A stretch of DNA of 64,000 nucleotides from Asterias rubens (Eukaryota; Echinodermata; Asteroidea; Forcipulatida; Asteriidae). Shown in pieces: positions 11,801-23,800 of this stretch (position 1 is the stretch's first letter; the number at the start of each line of letters is the position of its first letter). Under the pieces are notes generated by a model. It made no database searches. It was not told the origin of the DNA and worked only from the letters and a program-made list of their open reading frames with translations. Position numbers and translations under genes: made by a program. The stretch is taken from NCBI RefSeq assembly GCF_902459465.1, contig NC_047078.1, positions 8,704,333 through 8,768,332 on the forward strand. The letters are read 5' to 3'.

Positions 11801-14800
11801 CAAGCTCTGTCTGTCCTCGGCACTCCGGATCCAAGCTTGATGAATCTCTACTTCCCACCACCCCCTCCTGAAGCTACACCCCTCCCCCATCATCGATCAA
11901 TCCAGCCAGAACCACCAGGCTCGTATGACCCGATCCCAACTAAAGAGATGGGATTCTCTGCACCTGTACCTACCCCTGTTGCACCCAGTCAGGCGACTTC
12001 ATCTAACCCAGTGATGGCGCCTCATGGGGCGTATCAGGCGCCAGGCTCTGAAAACCCAACGTTAGGTCAAAGTGAGCCCTCGCCATTACAGTTGGCTGCC
12101 CAACAGTTTGCTGCAGAGTCTCAACAAATGCACGGTGAGTCAAACAATCAGTACTTCTCTCAACAAATTACCAGCAGAATTTTTTTTTAACAAAGTTATT
12201 TTGATACCGGTTTCTTGAATGTGATGATCTTGGTACTCTCGGTCAGAGCTGCTCAGATCGTTCTGACAATCCCTTTTTTTTTTAAGATGGTCTGGGGGTT
12301 CTTTACCATGAGTGTCAGGGTTATCCTGTTTCCTGGAATTCGAGTTTATGTATCTTTTATTGTAATTAAATGAACAAATTTATAAATTATACAGGATTGA
12401 TGGGGCTGATGAAATAGTCACAGACAGTTTTCATATTTTTTTTCGGGGGGGGGGGGTGGGGGGGCGGGGGTCCTCGAAAGCTCCAAAAATGGAGAAGATA
12501 AAAAGATTTATAAAAATTACATCAAATATATACATTTAATAAATAGGGTAGATGGCCTTAGTATTCGATCCAAACCGGACCTTCTTCAGAGGTAACCATG
12601 TAGTATAAGGGATATTAATGCGTAAATAAAGAAACAGGATAACCCTGACACGCTTGGACGACCCCCAGACAATCTTGACAAAGTATGAAACAAAAGGATT
12701 GTCAAAACTATTTGAGTAGCCGACCGAGAGTATCAAGGTCATCACATTGAAATCTTGATTATCAGTGAAAACACAGTTTACAACATGTAACCACACTGTT
12801 CTTAAAGGAACACGTTGCCTTGGATCGGACGAGTTGGTATTTAGAAAGCGTTTGTATTATAAAATGCATTTGGTTGGAAAGATGTTTTAAAAGTAGAATA
12901 CAATGATCCACACAAATTTGCCTCAAAATTACGTGGTTTTCCCTTTTACTGTGCGAACTAACACTGTCGGCCATTTATTGGAGTCAAAAGTTTGACTCCT
13001 ATAAATGGCCGACCGTGTTAGTCGACGATGTGAAAGGAAAACTGTGCAAATTAGAGGCATGTTTGTGTAGATCATTGTATTCTACTTTTACAACATCTTT
13101 CTACCCATATGCATTTTATAATAAACGGATACAAATGCTTTTCCAAGACCAACTCGACCGATCCAAGGCAACGTGTTCCTTTAAAGATGGTCCTTAAAAC
13201 CACCAAAATCAGCTGTTGCGTTGGAGGAAAAAAAAGTGGGGAAAAAATCTGCTATGAACTTCATTATCAGTAACCTCTCAGGCTATTAAAATAAAACAAT
13301 GATATTTTTAACCCTTTTTTCGGATCCATATTTGATTTTTATTTTTTTCAATTGTGATGTTCTTTTTCAGCCTCAGGTGGCATGCAACCAGCACCACGAC
13401 CTTCATTTGTACCTCATCAGGTCCGAGCCCGCGCCCCTCTACCCCCAGCCCACCGACCCCCGTTCAACCAGCACATGCAACGCCCAAGAATGCAACAGAT
13501 GTACCAAGTACCACCGCGGGGACCTATGATGCCTCACGGTTTTCCTATGATGCCAAGGCATGCCATGGGTGCCCAGCGACCTCCTGCTGTCATATCTGCC
13601 AAACCTACTACCTATTCAGCGAAACCAGTCAGGTTTAGTAAAACAAAGAAGGCGCAAAATACAGAGGTGTCCGCTGTGACCCATACAGCAGTGGCAACCG
13701 TAACAAAACAACCAGAATACAATGGTAGGTGAATTACTACTAAAAATGAAATGGTCTTCCCTTTTCTTTTCCAAGTGCCAGTGAATATTAATAGGATATT
13801 ACTAGGATTGGTGGCGTGTGGAAAAAAAACACAGATATCAATATAAACCACAAGGGAAACTGACCGGGTAAATTTTGAAATGTTTTTTGGGGTTGAACAA
13901 AGAATTGACTAGAGTGGGATTCGAACCATACCTCCTGATTAACGTGCCGGCGCTCTACCAACTGAGCTATCTAGCCCTATGTTGGCGGTGTCCCTATTTT
14001 GTCAATATCTTTGTTCGGGGAGTGCCAGTCAGAAGCCATACAACTGTTAACTGCCGTGTAGCCAGGGATCACACCCAAACTACGATACAACCTGGGAAGC
14101 GGCAGCCAGGGGATCTCCTTAAGGGGATGCAAATTTTTGTTTCAGATATCAATATAAACCACAAGGGAAACTGACTGGGTAAATATGTGCGCAAGAGTTA
14201 TATGCATCTAAATCATCTTCAAACTGTTGAAAAAATTTCCATTCAAATGTTCTGTTAAAGTGCATTTAAAAAAAAACAGAACACTTATCGTGAAAGAGTA
14301 GGGGTTAACCCTGTTGTTTCTGGTTCACATAGCAAGCACCCTTGTTTAAAGGCAGTGGACACTAATGGTAGTTACTCAAAATAATTATTAGCATAAAAAC
14401 TTACTTGTCCACAAGCATTGGAGAGCTCTTGATAGTATAAATATTGTGAGAAACGGCTCCCTCTGAAGTGGAGTAGTTTTCGAGAAAAAAAAGTAATTTT
14501 CCACAAATTTAATTTTAAGACCTCAGATTTATAATTTGAGGTCTCGAAATCAATTGCATCTGAAAGCACACAACTTCGTGTGACAAGGGTGTTTTTTCTT
14601 TCATTATTATCTCGCAATTACCAATAGTGTCCAGTGTCTCTAAACGTTTCTTGAGGCTTGCGAGCTGCAGTGATTATGTTAACTTATGAGGCAGCCTCAG
14701 TTTCGATACCAGAAATATATTACGGTAGTAGGGGTTTACCCCAGTGTTTTTGGTTCACATAGCAAGCACACTGGTTTAAAGGTTCATGAGGCTTGCGAGC

Positions 14801-17800
14801 TGCTGTGATTAAGTTTCATTTATGAGACTTTCTTGGTCATCACAAGTACATATATAATTATAAACAATATTTCTTGTGTTTTTCATTGCAGTAAACCCAA
14901 CACCCTACGCCCAACCTGCCATTGCACAGCAACAAGCAGCTATGCAGATGTTCACAGCATCAACACATCAGCCTGCTGCTGCTGTGAACTACAGTACCAT
15001 GGGACAGCAGCAGCAGCAGCAGCAACTGCAGCAGCAACAGCAACAGCAACCAGAAGGAGCTGCAGGTTCCTCGGATCAGCAGAAGAAGAAAGATAAGAAG
15101 AAGAAGTTTGTAAGAACGGCAGCAAGTACGATGTGGGAGGATGAGAGTCTAGCAGAATGGGATCAGAGTAAGTCACACCCGTTTCAGACAGGCATACCAG
15201 AGATTCCTGCCGAACCAAATAGATACATGTAAGGTGCGACTCTGGGTCAACCCAAATAACTTTTTGTTTCAGACAGGCAAACTTAACATAACATTTACAT
15301 TGGCTCGGCTCATGACAAGTTCGACGTCTGAAACCAAGGTGCTCCAGAGTCGTTCCAAACAACTGCAACAGTCGATCTTTCGACTTCTAGTGCGTCGAGT
15401 CGCTCCTAACTGTTTCAGATGTCTAACTTTTCATGTACTTCATTCAGAAATTGGTTCGGCGCGACTCTGGAGCGCCTGTCTGAAACGGATATAACAAACA
15501 AAATTGATAGATCAATGGAAATTTCCTTTGGGATAAAGAACATAATTCTGGTTTTATCCGACGATGTTTGTTAGCACTGTATACTCAGTACTTTCCCGAG
15601 TCCTGTGAAAAAAATATCACAGGCATATCACTCGGGTGGGATTCAACCCATGCCCTTGCAATTCTAGAGCAGTGTCTTACCAACTAGACCACCGAGATTG
15701 CCCGATCTTGGGGAATCTTGGGGGGATCTTTTTTTGGGAAAAAACCACTTTCTTGAGCATGCGCAGACACGTCAAGTCATTGTTTCAAGGCATTTGTTGC
15801 TGGTTCGCGTAATTTACGTCTGGAAATTGGGTTCTATTTCTTTGCGCGAAATTTACACAGACATCGGAATTGTTGCACTTTCTGGCTTATTTTCTGCCGC
15901 ATTTTTAGAGAACGTCAATCTTGGACATCGTTGAACATAATTTATTTTCAGGAGGAAGGGCACAGCATTTTTGAAGGGCGTTGCGGCAATCGGTAGAGCA
16001 ACAACGGCAGTTGCCGTCGTGAAGTATCAGGGCTGGCATGGTGTGAAAAATAAAAACTTACTATAAATAAGTAGTAAACTTGCGGGTACAACCATGTATT
16101 AAATCTCCTGTGTTGGCTCTAAAAAGAGCTTTTATGGTCTCAACAATTCAGAAAGGGTAACCAAAGAGTCTTTGCATGTGCGCATACAAACTTAACACAA
16201 CTAAGCATTCTTTGCTTACATAGCTAGTGCAGACATTTGGTGTTAATCCTGTAAGCAGAGATTTGTAACTTAATTAAGGCGCCTTTTCAAAACCTCCAAG
16301 CCGTTCAAACCTCCAAGTGCATTCTGCGGGAGTCCGCGGATTTTTATAACAAAAGAACCCGTAGCAACCGGGCAGGTCCACGGCCACGACGGCTCATTTA
16401 CATGTCGATAAACATGAATATTCCGGCGGCTCCGTGGAGCGACCAGTCGGCTATTGTTAGGTCCAGCTTATTCATTGACAGGCGGAACAGCAGAGGAACG
16501 CAGGTGGTTAACAATGGCTTTACCTTTACAGAATAAAAAGCAAAGTAAGGTGGATTTGTAATTAACAGCCATTTCCTTCCATGTGTGATTTTTAAGACTG
16601 GTTCTTAGGCCTACATGACCAAAACATGTGAATTCTATAAATGGTTTTCTTTATTCCCGACTGCGACTGACAAAAGTTTCAGCCATTAAATTGCACGCTA
16701 CACATGTATGTACATGCAAGCTCCGGTTTATAGTTTTAGTGATTTACGATGTTATCCCACCAAGTTGCAAAAGTTGGCGTCATCAGAGTGTAGCAGTGAC
16801 ATAGGGGACCATTTTTAACAGTTATCATTTTGCAGCGATCAAAATTAGTATAAAATTACCAATATACATGTAAAGTTATCATACGGGAAAATGGAACGGG
16901 AATTTGTTTAATATTTACGGGACATGGTTACGGGACCGGACCAGACGGGAATAGAGTTAATCACGTGAAAACGACGGAATTGGAACAAGTTTCACAGGCC
17001 TACGGGCCGTGATGAGAATAAATAGATTTGGGAATTTGTTTTTTAATACAGGAAGATGGGACCAGGTAATATGTTTATATGTTTATTAACAGGAAGATCT
17101 GGAAGAACATATGGCGCGGATATATTTATCATAGGAGAAGACGGGACCTGTATGTTGCAATTAGTAGCATAAATCAAAATTGACTTCACCTATCTACGTT
17201 TGGACCTCATTCTCGAAGGTCGACTCGTCACACCACTCACTAGTTTTTGCACCATATAGTTCACATGGACCGGCGAAAGCTGGTTTTAAAAGTGGTGAAC
17301 GTTTTGAGTTGTTAAGCTAGGACTCAACATTGTGCTTTTTAAAAATACAAGCCAGTTCTGTGCCTCTTGAATGCCTGTTGAATGCCTCGGAATTTATGTT
17401 GAGTTTCAAAGTTGCTGATTTGGTTGACTATAATGCTTATTGTTTAAAGATGTAGTGTGTGATTATGACGTGTGAGCAGGAGGATCAGCTGGCACACCCA
17501 ACTAGAAATGTACTATTCTGGGAGAGCATGGTCGATCCGCGTCCAAGACGCTGATATTCATGACCTTAAAATACAACTTGTTTATTCATGAAACTTATTG
17601 TTTCCAACAATAGCGCCTGGAAAATAAAATAACAAACCTGTGGAAATTTGAGCTCAATCGGTCGTCAAAGTTGGGAAATAATAATAAAAGAAAAAACACC
17701 CCTGCCACACGAAATTGTGTGCTTTCAGATGCTTGATTTTGAGACCTCAAATACTAATTCTGAGGTCTTGAAACAAAATTTAGGAAAAATTACTTCTTTC

Positions 17801-20800
17801 TCGAAAACTATGTAACTTCAGAGGGAGCCGTTTCTCAAAATGGTTTGAACTATCAACAGCTCCCCATTACTCATTATGCTAAGAATTATTTTGAGTAATA
17901 ACCAATAGTGTCCACTGCCTTTAAGTTTCCACGGTAAGCAACAACCTTGGCCTGGTTCTCCTCAGGACCTGCTTGAATCAATAAAGAGAATTGCAATTAA
18001 TCAATGTTTTGTTTGTTTTGTTTTTGTTTCTTAGATGATTTCCGGATATTCTGCGGTGACATCGGGAATGAAGTCACAGATGAACTTCTTACCAAAGTTT
18101 TTGGTCGATACCCATCCTTCATAAAAGCAAAGGTGAGAAGAAAAAAAACAATACATGTACATCTTTTCTAAACGAATAAAATACAGGAATTGTCATTTAA
18201 GAAACAAAATGAACTAATCAGGCCTGTATGCTTCCTTTTTGAAAGGGCAAGGGCACCAAGGCATTTTCTCCTTGGTGAAGGGCACCCTATGAGGAAATTG
18301 TTAATTTCTACTGGAGCATTTCAAGGGCACCATGGCAATGACCAGAGGGCGTGGAGGCAAACGCCTTCATTACCTCTGTAAAGTAACGGGCCTGAACTAA
18401 TGAAATTGTTCAAACCAACCAAAAAGCAATGAAATACCCCAGGAATCTGATTGCTGCAAACAAATATATGCACTCGCACACATCCCCTTTCTCTCTCTCT
18501 TAGCACAGGGTTCTCCACAGGGTCAAATTTTGTCCAGGCCCTAAACCAATTCTGAACTATCGTCAAACTGCGCAAACCATTCCTGCACTGTTGTCAAATT
18601 GCGCAAATTATTCCCCCACTATCAGCATATTGCGCAAACTATTCCTGCACTATCGGCAAATTGCGCAAACTGTTCATGCACAATAAATATTACCCGATTG
18701 CACAAACCATTCCTGTACAATCGGCAAATGCACAAACTATTCCTGCAAGATCGACTGATTGTGCAAACATTTTTGTGCAAGTCATTCAGCACGAACAAAA
18801 ACAACTGATCCTGAATTAAAAAGTCCACTTTATGCACGATCGCCCGATAAAAATGCAAGTTTCAGGTTTGCGTCTGATCTATGATCTCTGATCGGTCTCC
18901 TAATACCAGGTAGACTTGATTTCAAGTCTGAGACTGGACGAATTTCAGGACGAATCTGAAAATTTGACCCATGCTGGCATCACAGATTTATTTGGATTTT
19001 TTACCCAAAACACCAAACTCATAAAATCCTCAATAAATCTCCAACTTTTGCATATATATACCCAGCCTGCACTATACTAATTAAATGTCTTCAGTGGTCT
19101 GATCTGGATCATTTGAAAGCATAAAATCACCCAAAATTTTTTCACCTCAAATCCAAAAACTGACCCATGCCAGCATCACAGATTTTGGGGAATTTTTTAC
19201 CAAAAACCCAAACTCATAAAATCCTCAATAAATCTCAAATTTTTGACCAAACTCACAAAATCTCAAACTTTCACTTATACACCCAATCTGCACTGATAAA
19301 ATGTCTTCGGTAGTCTGTTCTGTATCATTTGAAAGCATAATATTCCCAATAAATTTTCACCCAAAATCTCAAAATTTGACCCATGCCGGCATCACAGATT
19401 TGGGGGGACTTCTGGCCAAAAACCCAACTCACAAAATCCTATATAAATCTCAAACTTTTGCGTACAATGTATAGGCCTACCCAGTCTGTACTGATAAAAT
19501 GTCTTCGGTAGTCTGTTCTGTATCATTTATTTAGCATAAAATCACCGAACAAATTTTCACTCCAAATCTGAAAATTTGACCCATGCCGACATCACAGATT
19601 TTGGGGATTTTTGACCAAAGACCCAAACTCATAAAATCCTCAATAACTCTCCAACTTTTGCTTATACATGTATACTCAGTCCGCACTGATAAAATGTCTT
19701 CAGTAGTCTGTCTGTATCATTTGAAAGCATAAAACACCGAAAATTGTTTCACCCCAAATCTGAAAATTTGACCCATGACGGCATCACGGTCCTATTTGGG
19801 TTTTTGGCCAAAAACCCAAACTCATAAAATCCTTAATAAATCTCAAACTTTTGCTCATATGTACACCCAGTCTACACTAATAAAATGTCTTCGGTAGTGT
19901 ATTCTGTATCATTTAAAAGCATAAAATCACCCCAAAAAGTTTCACCCCAAATCTGACAGTTTGACCCATGCCGGCATCACGAGTTTATTTTGATTTTTGA
20001 CCCAAAAAACAAACTCATAAATCCCTCAATAAATCTTTAACTTTTGCTTATTATACCCAGTGTGTACTGATAAAATGTCTCCAGTATTCTGTTCTTAGCA
20101 TTTGAAAGCATAAAAACCCAAACTCATAAAATCCTGAATAAATCTCAAATTTTGGCTTAAATAAACCAGTCTGCACTGATTAAATGTACACAAAAGAACC
20201 CAGTGCACTAATAGAAAAGAGGAGGGGTTCAGTCGGTTCACCCTGGTGTTCCTGGTTAAATTGGCAGCATATTGCGACACAGCACCTTGTAAACCATTAC
20301 ATGGTGTTGTTAGGTATGCTTCGTTTTTGAAAGGGCAAGGGCACCAAGGCATTTTCTCTTTGGCAAAGGGCACCCTATGAGGAAATTGTAAATTTCTACT
20401 GGAGCATTTCAAGGGCACCAAGGCAATGGCAAGGGGCAACGGAGGCAATCACCTCCGTTGCCTCCGTGAAGTATCAGGCCTGCGTGTAGGTCTCATTATT
20501 CAAATGTAGTCCCACATGCCAGTGCACTTATTGAAAACAGAAAGGGTTCATCCCAGAGTTCTTGGTTTAATTGTCAGCATATTGCGCCACAGCAACTTGT
20601 AAACCATTAATAATAATAATAATCAACCATTTTTGTAGAGCACATATCACAATCACAGAGAAGTCCCTATGTGCTTTGAGATGAAAACAAAAGAAAAGTA
20701 AAAGTTAATATAGGTGTGAAGTAAATACAAAAGCAAAATTTAGTGTTTTTAACTTAACATGGTGCTGTGTGAAAGGAGTAGGTCTCATATTCAAATGTAG

Positions 20801-23800
20801 TCAAATGCACATACCTGTGCACTTATGGAAAAAAGAACGGGTTCAACCCAGTGTTCCTGGTTTAATTGGCTGCATATTGCGCCTCAGCACCTTGTAAACC
20901 ATTACATGGTGCTATGTGAAAGGAGTACTGGATGTTGAAGCGCCTTAAGCGTCAATGGGTGACAGATATGCGGGCTGTAACAAGGAGTCTCTTTTATATT
21001 GTTATTATTATTGTCGTGGTCTCCTCCTCAAATTATACCGCTTGAACTACTCAGGTACCGCTGCCACCACAGTGTGACTTTCGAGTGCTGCCACTTTGAT
21101 TTCGGTGGTTGCAAAAGCTGACCATTCTCGGATGTTGTCTGGACGTACCCAGCGCATCTTTGGTCGGCCCACAGAATGATAGCATCCCTCTGGCATCCCT
21201 AGGCCTGATACTTCTTGTGCCTCAATACCCTCTGGTCATTGCCTTGGTGCCCTCGAACTGCAGATTGATCTTGAATTCTCTTTCCGAATGGGTATACTTT
21301 GATGCTCAACACATTATTGGAAGATTTTACTAGACTCAAACTCAATGTCAACATTTGATTGAACATAAATTCTTCAAACTAAAGATATTGCAAAGGGAGG
21401 TATAAATATTCACTTAGACAACCAAAGACAGTTTGACTAGCTCGGTTATAACTTTACAGGCCAGGTGTTAAAATTACTCGCCTCGGGTCTGCAGTCCAGT
21501 GTAAAATTTGAAACCCGACACGTGATAGGTAAAATTAAAACATACAGTTTAGGCTTGCGACGGTCTAGATCTCAAAATTGTACACACAATTTTGAGAAAT
21601 GTACACATAAATTTGAGAAATGAAAAACAGCAGCAAGGTATTTGAATGGGCAAGGCAACTAGAAAGTTAAACTGTTTTGGTCAAGGGGACCTCCTCGCCA
21701 GGGACTAATAAATGATTCCTGAGGGAATTTGTGAAGGAGGATAAACTATGGATAATTGTATCTTTAATGCAGGCCGGTAGTTCGTCCCATAATCTAGGGA
21801 ATCTGTGAAAAAGAGAATGATGGGCAGCATTGGAACGAGCCCGATGATGGACAAATTTAACAGATTCGATATGTCTACAATCAATGGGAATTAGAGTGTC
21901 CGTGTCAATGTCAAATTTGTTATATAAACATTTAATAACAAACGTAATTGAAAGGACACCTGTCAGAATATTCAATTTCATTTACAGAATCAATTAAAAC
22001 CCTTCTCGGCAGACCCAAACAAAAACGGGTGAATCGCCTCTGTACCTTCTCTAGCGTTTTTTTGCCGAGTCGAAAGAACAGGGCACCAGACTGGAGCTGC
22101 GTATTCAAGTATGGGTCTGCTAATTGAGCGATAAAGTAAAGTCAGAATGTAAGGGTTTTTAGTTTTAACTACTCTACCAATAAATCCGTTGAGGCTAGTG
22201 GCTTTGGAACTGACTTTATTAACATGTGTTTTCCAGCTTAAGTCCCTGGAGATAATAACACCCAAGTATTTGTAACTATCCACATTTTCCAAAGTGTTTT
22301 CAGCAATTTCATACAGTGGTTTAGCAGGGTTTCTAGACCTGGTCACAGTAATTAATTTACACTTATTTGGGTTTAAAGACATACAGTTTAGATTACACCA
22401 AGTGTTTATGTGCTGCAGGTCATCCTGGGGTGCCACTTCATCGTATTGATTTTTAATGACTCTGTATAAGACAGTGTTATCTGCATACTGACAGAGATTA
22501 GATTGAATGCAAAATGGTAAATCAAAAGCAAAGATATTGCAAAGAATAGGTGCTAGAACAGCACCCTGTGGCAAGCCAGAATGAACTGCAGCCCAGTCAG
22601 ATGATGAACCCATAAACTGAACCCGCTGTAATCTGTTTGAAAGATAAGACTTAAACCAGTGCAAGATTGAGCCACAAATACCATCTTTATGTAATTTGTT
22701 CAAAAGAACTGTGTGACTCGATCAAAAGCTTTTGACCAATCAAGAAATATAGCATCAATGCGGGGCGGTTTTGAAACATCAAGAGCATTGGCCCAGCTAT
22801 GATGAAGAGTTGTCAATTGAGTAAAGCAAGATCTTTTAGGCAAGAAACCATGTTGTGTAGGTGAGATTATCCCCCCTCTATACATGTGATTAATGAGATG
22901 TTTACAGATAATCCTTTCAAGAATTTTACCAACAACAGAACATAGTGAGATGGATCTATGATTCGACATAACATGAGCGTCCCCAGTTTTGAACAAAGGG
23001 ACAACATTTGCCAGTTTCCACTCATGCGGAACTACACCTGTAGCAAGCGACAAGTTAAAAAATTTCGCTAGTGGCTGGGCTAAACTCCCACAAGCTACAT
23101 TGTAGATTCAACAACATAGGAGATATATCGTCTGGCCCACAGGATTTGTGCATGTTAAGTTCTGAAAGGAGTTTTTTAACCTCAGCTGGGGTTGTGGAAA
23201 TGTTGCAAAGACGAAAATCGGAATTAACATGATCACAGGATATGTCAATGATATTGTTAGAGTCACAGCTAAATTACTTTGAAACATGAGATTGAAATTC
23301 TGAGCAATATTAACTGGATCATTGATGACACCATTATCAGTTTGAAAACTTGTAATCGTACTCTTACGGCGTTGAGTACTAACAAAGGACCAGAACTGTT
23401 TGGGATTATTTGAACAGTTCGTAGCCATGTCATTGATAAAAGTACAATACGATTGTCTAGTACGATATTTGACCTCATTCCGAAGCTTTTTGTACTTAGC
23501 CCATAAGTTATGATTAGCTTTGTTACGGATAGCTGCTTTAAAGGCTCTATTCTTCGTTTTGGATAAAACAGTGATATCATCTGAGATCCACGGATGCTTC
23601 TTTCTACCTTTGCATTTGGCTATAGGAACAATATCTTTTACAGCAGCAAACAACAGGTCTTTAAAACAACCCCAAATCTCATCAATATTGTCTGAAGAAA
23701 GGCAAGTGTCCCAAGGCACCATACGGAGAGTGTCACCTAAGGTATCGATGTTAGCTTTGTTATACTGATAAAAAGACCGATCCATAGTTTTGTAATCATA

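Noticed and set aside
13905-13985. tRNA gene (minus strand)
   Set aside because: The anticodon stem is badly mismatched and the sequence continues as a SINE.
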